Part shown: positions 1 through 11,639 of the stretch, in pieces | Layout: each line of letters starts with the position of its first letter | Numbering within the stretch: the first letter of the stretch is position 1 | Source of the DNA: Cricetomys ansorgei | Taxonomy: Eukaryota; Chordata; Mammalia; Rodentia; Nesomyidae | NCBI GenBank assembly: GCA_026225945.1 | Contig: JAMJFZ010002307.1 | Span: 2,116,001-2,180,000 of the forward strand | Length of the DNA stretch: 64,000 bases | Reading direction: 5' to 3' | Position numbers and translations under genes: made by a program | Notes under the pieces: generated by a model | What the model saw: only the letters and a program-made list of their open reading frames with translations | The model's database searches: none | Told to the model about the DNA's origin: nothing

Positions 1-1338
1 TTAAAAGTACATTACATATATTTTATCTAACTTCGCTAAACCTGACCGGAAGTCTGTCGCATGGCTTTTCTTAGGGTGAACAAGGAGCAGACAGCTACTC
101 ATCCCAGTAGGGAACCCATGCCAGACGGAGATAAAGATCTCAGCGGAGTCTCAGTTGGAGAACTGATAGCTGGGATGCGGGTGAGGGATGACTTACAGGA
201 GAGCGGATGACTCAAAAGGCAGCTGCATCACAGAGTCGTCCCAGCAGGGGTGCTGACTCACGGCAGCTGTGTTGGGAGCTGCGGCAGGCTGGGGAGCTCC
301 ATAGGCCCCAGAGTCTCCCCATAGCAGCCCCACAGAGCCAGGGCAGCTAACTCAAACTTCCTCAGTTTCCTGAGTCCCCTCCTCCCTCCAGGATGAAAAG
401 TTTCAATTTGAAGGAATTGCTTTAAGTCTCAGAGAAAATCTTTTATTAGAAGAAGATTAGTAAGACTGCATGCGTTGGGGGTGAGGGGTGGGGGATAGCA
501 GCCAATATGGAATTGAACTGAAGTTTGAGTTCAGATGACAACAACTAGCAAGCGGTGTGTTGTTGTTTGTTTGTTTTTCTTGGCATATGAGTGAACCAGT
601 GGCTATCAGCCTCACCGTCACCTCTATTCATTAGGGCTAACACACAGTGACCCTCCATCAAGACTTAATGTTCTTGAGCTGGAGAGATGGTTCAGTGGTT
701 AAGAGCATTGACTGTTCTAGAAAACCCAAGTTCAGTTCTCCGCTCCCACATGACAGCTCACAAGCATCTATATCTCCAGCTCTAGGGAATCTGATGCCTT
801 CTTCTGGCTTCTTGGGCTACACACCCATGTATATATTACAATTAAATCAGAAGTTAAAAATATGTTCTATTTATTGTCCAATGAACTGTTACCCATTTTA
901 AGAGTAAACATCTAAACACCTAGTTCTAGTTATGAAATTGGCAAGAGAAAATATTTATATTCAAGCTGAAGGTTCACGGAGCAGAGAACCGCTGAGATCC
1001 ATCTTCAGCCTGCTGACGTCACCTGGCTCGGGAGGATTGTTTTAAGAACAATGTTGGAAGACTTTAAGTCACGGTTGTTAGCATTTCCAGCCCATTTGCT
1101 CTTGAGACGCACAGGATTTGATTTAATAACCGTCTGCAAACATTTGATTAGAGATGGAATTGGAGTCGAGGGTGGGAGGAACTGGGCAGGAAATATTGTC
1201 TGTAAGTAGCAATTGCATCAAATATTATATTTTGTTGATTAAAATATTTCCTTAACATAGTTTAACTTTCTTAGTGTTTTTGTTCTTAGATTTAATTTGT
1301 GGTAGTCCAAAATTGTCCCAATCTTTTCTTCGTGACAG
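1..1338 (+). other. Intron (5' part missing) before exon A
   Basis: Contains a B2 SINE at 676-868. I see no other recognisable element, exon or motif in this stretch. The upstream Itpr2 exon is outside the window. Confidence 0.8.
676..868 (+). repeat. B2 SINE
   Basis: Starts with gagctggagagatggttcag and continues through a gttcagttctc B-box-like segment to a 'gatgccttcttctggcttc' segment and an A/T-rich tail. This is the layout of rodent tRNA-derived B2. Moderately diverged. Confidence 0.85.
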
Positions 1339-1480
1339 GTTTGTAACTAAGTTGTTGGAAGACCTCATCTTCTTTGTGGCTGACGTGACTAATAATGGAC
1401 AGGATGTTCTGGATGTGGTCATCACCAAGCCAAACCGGGAAAGGCAAAAACTAATGCGGGAACAAAACATACTGGCACAG
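1339..1480 (+). CDS. Itpr2: Itpr2 exon A: IP3-binding core, alpha-helical part (contact residues R504/K508/R511)
   Basis: A 142-bp exon. Its first base completes a codon from the preceding exon outside the window; 47 codons follow (window residues 1-47, [10 protein letters not shown]...EQNILAQ). The acceptor is cgtgacag and the donor gtgagt. The motif RERQKLMR holds the equivalents of ITPR1 R504, K508 and R511, which contact the phosphates of IP3 in known structures. The exon therefore encodes part of the ligand pocket at the start of the helical domain of the IP3-binding core and of the first RIH domain. All three basic residues are present, so ligand binding should be intact. Confidence 0.96.
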
Positions 1481-1544
1481 GTGAGTCGCTTCATGAACTA
1501 AATTTACATATTTTAAGTTTTGGGTTAAAGTGTCAGGGAGAACT

Positions 1545-1790
1545 TTGTATCAGTTATGTCTTGCTGTGTAACAAATGACACCTAGACTCCTATTTCAGTT
1601 TCTGTGACTTAAATGTGAGAGCCGTTTCTGTGGGTGGTTCTTGCTCAGGGGATTCTCAGAGGGTCTGTCAAGGTGTTAAGTGGGGTTACTGTCATCTAAG
1701 AATGGACCGAGAGGAGATCCACTTTCCAGATCACTCACTCATAGTGTTGAGTACAAGTCTGCCTCAGGACAAGGCACTTCCCCTGTCATG
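1545..1790 (+). repeat. Ancient interspersed repeat, family not assigned
   Basis: The phrases 'ttgctgtgtaacaaatgac', 'agtttctgtg', 'aaggtgttaagtggggt' and 'ctcactcatagtgttg' follow the order of a common, strongly diverged mammalian repeat that I recognise but cannot name with confidence. Heavily mutated, so probably older than rodents. Confidence 0.35.
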
Positions 1791-2867
1791 GTTAGTGATA
1801 ACTTACTGTAACTTGACAGGCTCTGGAATCGCCAGTGAGATGAGCTGCAGAGCCTGCCTATAAGGGGTTATCTTGATTAGGTTAGCCGATGTAGGAAGAC
1901 TCATTTTAACTGTGGCCAGCCCAGCCCCTGGGTGGAGATCCCAGACTGCAGAACAAACACGGCGAGAGATCCCAGCACCGCGTCCACTGCTCTCTGATCT
2001 TGGCTGTGGACAGTGAGAGCATCCGGGCCCCCGCTGGGTCCTCCTCACTACAGTGGCCTTTAGCCCCCAAACTAAGACGTTTCTGTGTAAAGTGAGGGAT
2101 TGCAGAGAGGAGAGAGGGCACCCAGCTGCAGCTATAGAGTTTTTAAAGCATCATCATAGATCCCACATCCATCGGTTCTGTGTGATTGGCTAGAGGCAGG
2201 TTAAAGATGCCTGCCGGAGAAATAGAACTCCACGGGGACGTGAACAGCGGGAGTTAGGGACCATTTGAGGCCAGCTCAGATGTGCCTACCACAGATCTCC
2301 AAAGTACCCGGTGTGGTCAGAGCTCTCTAGAGACTGACTAGACTCTCCAGGTGACTTTGGAGCTGTCCACCTGCTTCCATCTTGCTCTAGGCAGGTGTGG
2401 CAGCCTACTCAGGTGCATGACATACCCGTGAGTTAACTTAGCCCCTAACAACCTGCATGTGGACATTCCCTCAATTACACATTCTTTCTATTTTATTTGC
2501 TACTTAAAGTAATTAGCTTTTGTTTTTAAGGCTCAAGGAAGAGCTTTTAAAATGTAAAAATTATGTCATTAACATACCGTGCTAAGTCGGGCAAGGAAAG
2601 CAGAAGACATTGCTGATCAATCTCTATAGAGTGAAAACATGGGGCTTCTCTGAAATAAAGTAAAGGTCACAGGTCTAAGGGACAAAGTCTTTCTGACATC
2701 AGTAAATTATTTTTAGATAGCATTTGATTTCAGGGACTTTTAGGACCTTGAGTGAATTACAAATACATTAACTGATGGGTCCAACCTTTTATTTCATAAT
2801 ATAATAAATACAAAATTTAAGGTTTAGGGAACATGAAATTCTTCTTTTCAAAACTAACTTTTTTTTT

Positions 2868-3478
2868 TTGAGAACCTCGGATATGAACATTGACTGCATT
2901 TATCTCACTTCTCCCTTCCCTTGTCCCCTCTTCCTTCCAACTCATCTCTCCTCCAAATTCATGATCTCTCCCGTATTATTATGATATGTGTATACATACA
3001 TATGTGTCTGCAATCTAATGAGCCCCTTTAGAATTGCTCATTCTGTCCAGTGTTGACCACTCAGGACTGGACAACCTACATGGGGACTGGTCCCTGGGGG
3101 AGACAGTCTCTGTCTCCATAGTCCCTGACCACCTTGGGCTCTTCATCCGAGGGTGGGTCACATGGAATTTCCCTCATTCATGTTTACATGACAGCTGGTC
3201 CCACTCTTACGTTGGTCTTGTTCAGGCAACTGTGTTGTTGAGAGCTCATAGCTGCGGGCTCCCTGCCACATAGAAAGGGCACAGTCTCACGGCAGAGTCC
3301 TCGTCTTCTGGCTCTTACTGCCCGCCTTTCCACCTCCCCTCCCGTGACCTTAGACGTAGGGATGCATGCAGATGCGCAGTTGGACTCGGCACCTCCGGGT
3401 CACTCAGTGTCTGTATTTTGACCAGCTGTGGATCTCTGTATAGTTTCCACCTGTTGCAAAAAGAAACTTCTTTGACAA
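2868..3478 (-). repeat. Antisense L1 (Lx-like) non-coding segment
   Basis: Begins after a T tract, then a CT-rich stretch. The order of the phrases 'gactggacaacctacatgg', 'ctcttcatccgagggtggg', 'ttgttcaggcaactgtgttg' and 'cttctggctcttactgcc' is that of the L1 non-coding region found widely in rodents. It resembles the longer copy at 33745-34921 in layout, but is more diverged. Confidence 0.6.
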
Positions 3479-4398
3479 CACAAAAATCTCAAAAAAACAT
3501 AGTTATGTTTCATGAACTCCAAGGGATAATTTCTTTTCATTTTGAATTCTTGTTTTAAATCTCATGTTCCCTCACAGAGAGCTTGCTCAGCCCCTCAGTC
3601 GGCTGGCTCCTCTCCAGTAGACCCTCCTGTGGTCTCACTGCAATGGAGAGTTGCCTCCTTATGCTGCCTTTTCGGAGCTTGCTGACCTAGCAAGGATTTT
3701 GCTCCCCGGGGTGGGGGTGGGGTGGCTCCCTGACTGCTACTGTGGCTCCTTGTTAGACTTCGGTGTTGATGCATTTATTCTCCTGTCCATTTATTTGCGT
3801 ACTGTGAGCAATGAAGGGACTCTCTGAGAAAGTTTTATGTATTTAGAATCACTGTTTTTGGGTGCATATGTATTTGGAGTTATTTCCTTTTGATAGAGGC
3901 GCTAAGAGTGACACCTGGAAGTCATTACCTGATCTAAGTTTCAGGTAAAAAGGAAGCATGTCTTTTATATTGATTTGGGAAAGTTACAGAATAATAACAG
4001 AATAATAAAAGCATATAGAAAATATATTTTAATTCCTCTGAATATGGACATGTAGCTTGATACAAACACCTTCTTCTTTCCCATATTAATAAAATACAAT
4101 TTTAAAATAAAATTTATTTAAATTTATTTAAATAAAATGTATCATGATGTAAAATTTATCATTTATGATGTAATAGAGTTGATGTTGACTTTGGGTGCTC
4201 TTGTAAGCAGTGGGGTTTGGTTCAGCGGTGTGTTATTTATTACCCAGGACTAACAACCGTTAAGTACCTTCCCCCTTTGCCTTTAATTCCACTCACAGAT
4301 CACCACAGTGTGTTAACGCCCGCACTGTTAAAAATGCAAATAGGTTGCAAAGCATGCACACCTGTCCATCAAAACAGGAGGATCTTTTTATTCTCTAG

Positions 4399-4560
4399 GT
4401 GTTTGGGATCCTTAAAGCACCTTTCAAGGAGAAGGCGGGAGAAGGCCCCATGCTGAGGCTGGAGGACCTGGGTGACCAGCGCTACGCCCCCTACAAGTAC
4501 GTGCTGCGCCTGTGCTACCGCGTGCTGCGGCACTCGCAGCAAGACTACAGGAAGAACCAG
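4399..4560 (+). CDS. Itpr2: Itpr2 exon B: IP3-binding core with YRK contact motif
   Basis: A 162-bp exon of 54 whole codons (window residues 48-101, [10 protein letters not shown]...QDYRKNQ), phase 0 on both sides. The acceptor is ttctctag and the donor gtgggt. [10 protein letters not shown] holds the equivalents of ITPR1 Y567, R568 and K569, the second cluster of IP3 contacts. The segment [16 protein letters not shown] is type-2-like; ITPR1 is one residue shorter here. Because the exon is symmetric, skipping it would keep the frame but delete the YRK contacts. The acceptor and first 11 coding bases are repeated about 330 bp downstream (4704-4739). Confidence 0.96.
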
Positions 4561-4703
4561 GTGGGTGCTCAGCCTGGGCCCGGCTTTGTCTGCTGTGCAG
4601 TGCAGACTGGAGGAGGTGGACATTGGACTCTGTGGACAGGCTTTCAGTGGGCAGCTCCGAGAACCGTCTGTAAGGACTGCTGAGCTGAACAGGTGTTTGT
4701 TCT

Positions 4704-4739
4704 CAGGAGTGAGATTTTTATTCTCTAGGTGTCTGGGAT
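4704..4739 (+). repeat. Duplicate of exon B acceptor and exon start
   Basis: The 25 bases ending in 'gtgtctgggat' repeat the exon B acceptor region (ttttattctctag then gtgtttgggat, at 4385-4409) with one mismatch. Weaker similarity reaches back to 'caggag' in both copies. Spacing is 330 bp. From 4729 the frame stays open for 63 codons to a TAG at 4918. Confidence 0.75.
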
Positions 4740-4984
4740 GTCGTGCATCTCTACAGGGTCCCAGCGCCTGTGGGCAGCTTGCCCTGCCCTTGGCAGGAGG
4801 CGCTTTGGAGCTGCAGCCTTACTGTGTGCACACCCACTAAGATACCCTCTACTGACAAAGATGCAGCACAGGCACCTGAAATGGAGACGGGGTCGAGGGG
4901 AGGGAGTGGTGCAGGACTAGGCTGCTGGGGGGCTGGGATCGGGTATGTGGGAACAGTTTAGGAAGAGAGAGTAATTGGATAGGT

Positions 4985-5330
4985 TCCTTCTCCGTGACCA
5001 AATTCCTGACAAGAAGAAACTGGGGGAGGAGGGCTTACTTGGGCACAGTCTGAAGGTGCAGGTCTACCACTGAGAGGAAGGCACAGGGCAGTTCCTCACC
5101 TCTTGGCAGAAAAGGAAGCAGAGAACAAACAGGAAATTGGGTTATAACACTGCAAGGCCCAACCCCAGTGACCCATTCCTCCAGGGAGGCTCCGTTTCCG
5201 AAGATTCTACAACATCCCACAGCTCTGCTCCCTGCTGGGGACCACGTGTTCAGCGGCATGTGCCTATGTGGGACATTTCACAGACTGCCACAGGGCAGGA
5301 AGAAAGATCAGGCTGGAAAGGCCGCAGTGG
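4985..5330 (+). repeat. Rodent interspersed repeat, family not named
   Basis: The layout 'aaattcctgacaagaagaaa', 'gtctgaaggtgcaggtctac', 'ctgctggggaccacgtgttc' and 'tgtgggacatttcaca' is shared with a dispersed family that occurs several times in this window in both orientations. Diverged. Confidence 0.55.
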
Positions 5331-5457
5331 TCCTAGGGGTGTCTGAACTGCAGAGAACAGGGGTGACTTGTGTGGGTCTAGAGATGTAGCTGAAAGCTGT
5401 GATCTGCTAGTGACATTTAATTCAAGTCTCGCTTTGTCTTGAAAATATGTAACTGAG

Positions 5458-5662
5458 CCTGGAGAGATGGCTCACTGGTTAAGAGCACTAGCTGCTCTTC
5501 CAGAGGACCCAGGTTTGATTCTCAGCACCCACATGGCAGCTCATGACTGTCTGTGATTCCAGTCCTAAGAGATCTAACATCCTCTTCTGGCCTCTATTTG
5601 CACTGCAGGTACAGACAGGGTACACGCAGGAAAAACGCTCAGATGCAAAATATAAATAATCT
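5458..5662 (+). repeat. B2 SINE
   Basis: Runs from 'gcctggagagatggctcac' through 'cacccacatggcagctcatg' and 'cctcttctggcctctatttg' to an A-rich end with aaatataaataat. Older-type B2 tail. Confidence 0.88.
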
Positions 5663-6071
5663 TTAAAATCTGTAATATTTTGCACTGGGTTCAATAATGC
5701 AAATGCCTGACATACAGCAATCCCATTATTGATCACCAGGAGGTTTGTGCTTCATGTATTTCTCACCTAGTAGGCGGGTTGACTGTATCGCTGGTGTTTT
5801 GCTGAGTTTAGTTCATGACTGGAGAGAGGGCTGGTGGGACAGGGCTTGAGGTGCAGAGCTCAGGGCGACAGATCAGGATGGGGGTATTTGAGATGAGAGA
5901 GCAGGACCCAGCTTGCTCTCATTTTGTTCCAGGCTCAATTTTAAGCAGTTTTCATAAATCAACTCAGTTTAAATAGTACCAAGCTATGATAAGAAATGGA
6001 GATAGACAAGCCAAGAAATACACTTAAGCCTACAGTGTTTTTTGTTTGTTTTCTCTTTCTTTTTTTTTTTT

Positions 6072-6147
6072 TTGTGGCATTGGGAATCACACTTGGCACC
6101 AGGCCAGCACTATGACTTGGCTACACCCAGAGCTGCTGGGCTACAGT
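6072..6147 (-). repeat. ID-type SINE remnant after a T tract
   Basis: A T tract is followed by 'ggcattgggaatcacacttgg' in part and 'ctacacccagagctgctggg', the reverse complement of the tRNA-Ala-derived ID element. Degraded. Confidence 0.45.
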
Positions 6148-7721
6148 TTTAAGAATGGATCCAGGGTGTAATCCCAAGCTCTGAATCATCTCCTGAGAGC
6201 TCGAAAGTATTTTGGCAAGAAAACAATTTTTTTCTTTAGGAAGAATGTATTAAAATATGTTGGCTTTGGAATTCAGCTTCAAGATTAAGAAAGGGCCAAA
6301 TAGACTATGTAAAACAGATTAGCTAGACACTAAATAATACATCAAGAATCAGGAACAAGCTGACTGTATAAACAGGCCTGTAAGCATATCATCTATTTTG
6401 ATATATGACAGAAAATAATCAGCTATTTAGATATATGGCATATAATATTTAATAGGCATCTCTAATGTAATCCTGGTGATGAACCTAGTTCCCTCTGGTT
6501 GAAATGCTGCCACTTCAGTTTCACTAAATTCCTGTAGATGGCAGTATAGAGAGTGTTTATGTCTTCCTGGAAAAGAACATTGATCCAGATGCTAAGACAG
6601 ACCTTCAGGCATACAGGGATGCGGCACTGGAGATGCCCAGTAGGAGCACCTGACTGGCAGACAGCAGGGGTGCTGTGGAAAGGCAGCTCAGTGGTTTCAC
6701 TCCTTCCCACTTCCCTTCTTGGGTCCCCTGAACTAGTTGCATTTCTTGTAGCTGTGAACAAAGCCTGTCAAAGAACAGCTAAAGGGAGAAAGGTTTCTCT
6801 GCTCAGTTTGAGGGCCCAGTGCATCATGGCAAGGAAGGCCTGGGAGCAGGTGGCTCGGAGGTGGTGGCAGTATAAGACAGCAGTTTGCCCACATCTGGCA
6901 CCTAGTATTCAGGGGCTGGAGTGGGAGGGGCTGTGTCCTGAATACCCATCTTTCTGACGAGCAAACACTTGAGCATGTGCATACACATGCATGCATGCAC
7001 ACAATCACCTGCCTAGGTAGAGGTTCACACACTGTTTAGATTGCGTGCAGCATGTCACTGTGAGTGATTCATCCCTTGCTCTCCTCTCCTGTCCTTAAGA
7101 GCTAAGTCACTGATCGGACTTCTGGGTGCTCCTTGAGGGTTGACTCCCTTAGCCCTCATCTGTTCCGCAGAATGCCACTGACTAAGCCGTGACTAGAACC
7201 TCTTTTCTCCATGCTGTTGAATGAACTATGTTTGCATTTGCTCAGACCCAAATGGGGGCAACTCTACCACATCCAAAGACCCATGGAACATTTCATAAGA
7301 GGTGGGAAGATTGTAAGAGCTGGAGGCTGGGAAGGAGCCCTGTGAAATGCTGTCTTCTGGACATGACGTGATGTTGCATTCAGGAGCACACAGCAGCTGA
7401 GACTACCTGCCTAAGAGCTGCATACATAAAAAGACAGGGATGGTTGGGAGGAAGAAGAGAGGTGGGTCTGAAGGAGCGAGAGAAAACGAGAGAGGGCTGG
7501 GGCGGGCAGGCATGATTGTAATATACTATATAAACGTGTGAAACTGTTTCCCATTAAGCAAGAAGCAGTGTGACAATGATCTTCTCGCTCAGCTTGACCC
7601 GAGTGGAATCACTGAGGAGGAGACTTGTCTGACCATGTCTGTGAGGCTGTTCCTGGGCAGCACCATCCCATGGACTGGGCCCAGAACTAAATAAAAAGCA
7701 GAAAGTGATCTGAACACCAGT

Positions 7722-7802
7722 ACACACACACTTACATACACATGCACTTGCACACACACATGCATGCACACGAACGCACATACGTGTTCACATTCTCTCT
7801 CT
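7722..7802. repeat. CA-rich simple repeat
   Basis: Interrupted CA/TGCA tract (tacacacacacttacatac onward) followed by a short CT run near 7795-7805. Confidence 0.8.
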
Positions 7803-7829
7803 CTCATTGCTCCCTGACCGGGTATAATG

Positions 7830-7985
7830 TGACCAGCTTGCCTCCCCTCTGCCCTGGCTTCCCTACCACAGTGATCTGTACCCCTTGAACTGTGAGCCAC
7901 AGTAAGCCCTTCCCCTAAGTTGCTTCCCATCAAATATTTGGTCTCTGTTGGGTAATTACTATAAACAGCTTTCTGATGGTTTGTG
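7830..7985 (+). repeat. Rodent interspersed repeat tail
   Basis: The order 'gtgaccagcttgcctcccct', 'tgaactgtgagccacagtaa', 'gcccttcccctaagttgctt' is the end of a common rodent repeat. A clearer copy lies at 19440-19745. Family name not asserted. Confidence 0.55.
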
Positions 7986-8621
7986 GGGCAAGATTTTAAA
8001 ATGTAGGCAGAAAAGCTTTATTTTTTGTTTTTTGCTTTAATTACCTAACCTTCCTTTGTCTCCAGCTGCATTCAGCATCCTAGTAAAGAGTTCATGTGTG
8101 ATTTAGTGCTGACCAGGTTAATGTCGCGTTTGGGTGTATTATTATTTAAAGAACTCGATAGCACCTCTAATTTCATTATTCTTGGAAGTTTGCCTCACAC
8201 CAGAGTATGACTCTGTTGGTCATAAACGTGTGTAAATCAACGTAGAGCTTTAAAGTGGTATACTGCAGAAGACTTTCACTTTAGTTAATTGGTCAGCCAA
8301 TAGCAAGCCATCGTTCCGGAAAGGCCACACAAGTGCTGTCTCGGTTATAATTAGATTTGCGCAACCAATATCATTTTCAAGGACTAGGGATATTCCGGTA
8401 AAATTTGCCCAAGGCAAAAACTGCTTTGTAATCAATAAATCATCTCATCATAGAAACAGAGGTGCATTCCCAAGGGAAAACCCCAGAAATGGAAAAAGAT
8501 TGATCACTGAAGGGGTCACATTCCCTAGCTCTGAGGTTACGCGGTGTGAGGCCGATACACAGGATGTGAGGACAGGTGACCGCGCTTTGGGACGCAGAGG
8601 AGTGAGTGTGAAGGGCGAGGA

Positions 8622-8832
8622 GCCGGGCTGGAGGTGCTCAGAGCGCTGACTGCTCCTCCAGGGGGCCTGGGTTCAGCTCTGAGCACCCACACGGCGGCGC
8701 TCACAGTTCCGGGATATCTGATGCCCTATCTGATGCCCTCTTTTGGCCTCCGTGGGTACTGCACGTGGGCCTGTGGTGCACAGACGTACATGCAGGCACA
8801 CACACAAATGATAAATGTTAAAAACAATAAGA
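8622..8832 (+). repeat. B2 SINE
   Basis: From 'gccgggctggaggtgctcag' through 'gttcagctctgagcacccac' and 'ctcttttggcctccgtggg' to 'cacacacacaaatgataaat'. The 'tctgatgccctatctgatgc' segment shows an internal small duplication. Confidence 0.82.
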
Positions 8833-8989
8833 ATAAGGGCAGACTAAATAGTGTGTAGTGAAGCTCCCAGTGGCGCTCTCCTCCTCACTGTTACAATAAC
8901 ATCTTGGCCTTTACCGCGACTCACAAGAGCTCTTTAAAGAACAAAACCCCAAAATGATCCCTTAACTAAAATGGCTCTCTTTTTATGCA

Positions 8990-9072
8990 ATTAAAAATAT
9001 TTATTTTATATATATGGGTGTTTTGCCTGCCTGCATGGATGTGTACCATGAGTGTGCCTGGTGCCCACAGCT
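8990..9072 (-). repeat. Truncated B2 SINE (3' part, antisense)
   Basis: 'tatatatgggtgttttgcct' and 'tgagtgtgcctggtgcccac' match the reverse complement of the B2 3' half. The rest of the element is missing. Confidence 0.6.
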
Positions 9073-9827
9073 CCCTCCATCACAGAACCTTTGCAGGTGA
9101 CACTCCATTGTGCGGCACGCCTTTCTCTGGTGCTCCCGTGGTGTCTGGCCCCCCATCCTTTCCATCCTTGCTCACGTGTCATTTTCTTTTTTTTTTTCCC
9201 AGCCTCTCTCATCTGCAGTTGCCTCTTGTCTTCATACTCTGTTTCTTTTCTCTCGTCCACATGTAGAGGCATGTCTGTTTGCTCATCTGCTGTCTTTGGT
9301 CTCACTGTGGTGAGATCTCCAGAGACGAGATCTCTGTCATGTACAGCCCACATCCATAGCCTCTCACACAGTGCCTGGAACTTTTGAAGCCATCTTGGAA
9401 CAGTTATTTTGTGACTGGATCTAATTAACAACTTGAGCTACTATATGATCGTATTTGATTGCTCTTTGTGATAAGCGTACTAAGTTTTTTATATTTATCA
9501 GAGAAGAGCTTATTGGTCATTCTAGTATCAGTCTGAGAAAAAGAAAATCAACCAAGCAACAACTTGAATCCATGTAGGATCTTCAAACAGCTACCCAGAT
9601 CTCAAGCCCCAGGAGCGAAGCATCAGGCACTCAGGTGCTTTTAAAAAAATTATTATTTTACCTGAAATTGATAGTTATGAGTTCTGGTGAGAACTAAGGC
9701 CTTTTGCAGGCTGGTGAAATTCTAGGTTACCATGGCATGAAAACTCAATATCGATTTGTTTTTCTCACAAAGTGTAAGTACCCACTTAAAATAATGACTA
9801 GTGACATAGATTTTAATTAATCAGTCA

Positions 9828-9901
9828 TTTGTGGTACTGAGGACGGAACCTTGAGCCTTACACGTGCCAGGTAAGCAACCACGCTCCACCTCCAGCCCTC
9901 T
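9828..9901 (-). repeat. ID element, antisense
   Basis: 'tgtggtactgaggacggaac' then 'ttgagccttacacgtgcc' and 'cacctccagccct' read as the reverse complement of the ID consensus. About 70 bp, diverged. Confidence 0.65.
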
Positions 9902-10105
9902 GTTACAGTTTGAATTATGTGACTGTGGACACCTTTTCTCTCTCCAAGAAATTCTCTGTATTGAAGAATTAATTTACTTGTTTTTCTTTCTACAACTTCC
10001 CTTGGGTTTTCACTGTGACTCAGCTGATCCAAGCTGCTCGCCCCCGGGGAGTCTGCCACTTCCAGGCAGTCGGCAGCACACGCTGATGGCTCTCCCTCTC
10101 TGCAG

Positions 10106-10278
10106 GAGTACATCGCTAAGAACTTCTGCGTTATGCAGTCCCAGATTGGCTATGATATTTTGGCAGAAGATACGATCACAGCCTTGTTACACAACAACCG
10201 CAAACTACTGGAGAAACACATCACCGCAAAAGAAATTGAGACCTTCGTCAGCCTGCTCAGGAGGAACCGGGAGCCGAG
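10106..10278 (+). CDS. Itpr2: Itpr2 exon C: end of IP3-binding core / first RIH domain
   Basis: A 173-bp exon: 57 codons (window residues 102-158, [10 protein letters not shown]...RRNREP) plus two bases of Arg159. The acceptor tctctgcag follows a pyrimidine tract. The donor is AG followed by gtctgc, which lacks the usual purine at +3 and is the weakest donor in the window together with exon N. The conserved ITPR stretch [28 protein letters not shown] is spread over this exon and ends the first RIH / IP3-binding-core helical region. Read-through of the donor would add 22 codons before a TAG. Confidence 0.95.
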
Positions 10279-10569
10279 GTCTGCTCTAAGAAGATTTGGT
10301 TGTTGTTGTTTTTTGGAAGTTTATAAAGTTAAGAATCTTTTGTAGCACTGACTCTTGAAGAGCAAACAATTTGTTTTATTCTATGATAAAGTGTGTGTGT
10401 CAAATGGTCACGGATTCGCAGGTGATCATTAGAGACAGGGTTGACCTGTCTTTTTGATGCTGGGGAATCTGACTTAAATCCCACACCTGCCAGGAAAGTC
10501 CTTGGCTGCTGCACTGCACCCCATCAATTAAGTGTACTAGTTCACTTCTGCACGGCCTTTCAAAATATA

Positions 10570-10712
10570 TTCATGTATTCTCATACCTGTAATCCCAGCT
10601 GTTCAGGAGGCTGAGACAGGAGGATTACAGGGCTAGGGCTTGGGTTACAACAGTGAGTTTAAGGACAGCTTGGGTAACTTAGTAAGGCCTTGTGGCAAAA
10701 TAAATTAAAAAA
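10570..10712 (+). repeat. B1 SINE, 7SL-derived, diverged
   Basis: 'catacctgtaatcccagctg' and 'ggaggctgagacaggaggat' followed by an A-rich tail. An ID-type element begins within 10 bp of the tail. Confidence 0.8.
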
Positions 10713-10721
10713 AAAAAACAG

Positions 10722-10790
10722 TTGGGGTTTAGCTCAGTGGGAGAATGTGAGGCTCAAGGTTTAATCCGTAGTACTGACAAAAAGAAGCCA
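10722..10790 (+). repeat. ID element
   Basis: 'ttggggtttagctcagtggg' with 'caaggtttaatccgtagtac' is a diverged ID SINE in sense orientation, directly after the B1 tail. Confidence 0.7.
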
Positions 10791-11639
10791 CAAACAAACA
10801 AAACAGCAACATATGCCCAACTTGCATCCACATATGTCCTAGGATAGCTGTGAATCCTGACCAGTATATTTATGGGCCATTTATGGGCACTGTGTTGGGA
10901 TATCAAAAGGTTGGGCACTCCTGATGGGGTGCCCTACTTAAATATTATAAAATGCATTCTCATGAGGTAAGTGTTCATTCTTATCTAGATTTTAATAAAA
11001 TTAAATGAAATAGTGTAGCTAGTAGCTACTATGTAGCTCTGAAAGAAAGATAAGGAGACATTTTCCTAGATACAAAACCTGTCAGACTTCAGCAGAGGGA
11101 CCCGCAAGTCATGGCAAGTGCCATCATGGAGAGTGGAACCCTGATCCTCTGATCTCAGGTGTTTTTATTGATACAGAAGCCCTCAGATAAAAAAATCCTG
11201 CCCTTTCATTCAAAGGCCTATTTGCATAGTGAAGGAAACCTGTAGCTTAGTCTCATCCCACAATCCTTTAGCAGGCAAACTATGTCACCTTTATGGTGGA
11301 GGAGCTCAAAGCCTAAGGGAGTGTTCTCTCCTTGTTGCCTGAGACTGTGGAAGAGTGACTACAAGAATTCCTCCATAGTAACTTTGCTTTTCACCACAAT
11401 GGCTCTCAGGTGCAGGTCATGAGGAAGCAAACATCTGAATCACAGATTTATATCAAGCCAACACCTGCAGATGAAGTAGACTGCCGAGGCTTAGGCAGCC
11501 CCTTCCCCCAACAATGTTCAAAATAATTGCTCCGAAGTTACATAATAATCTTCCCCAACAGAATGGTTTATTGTTGATTTCTTCTTTTGATGCTGGGAAT
11601 TGAGCCTAGGGCCTTGTGTTTTGTTTTATTTTTTCCTCT

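Larger units (their letters stand above)
1481..4398 (+). other. Intron A-B (2.9 kb)
   Basis: Holds an old interspersed repeat (about 1545-1790), an antisense L1-like piece (2868-3478) and AT-rich unique sequence around 3950-4200. Nothing else recognised. Confidence 0.8.
4561..10105 (+). other. Intron B-C (5.5 kb)
   Basis: Contains an acceptor-like duplicate (4704-4739), B2 elements at 5458, 8622 and 8990, ID-type pieces at 6072 and 9828, two other rodent repeats (4985-5330, 7830-7985) and a CA-rich tract. Stretches such as 5760-6040, 6200-7550 and 9080-9820 hold nothing I recognise. Confidence 0.8.
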
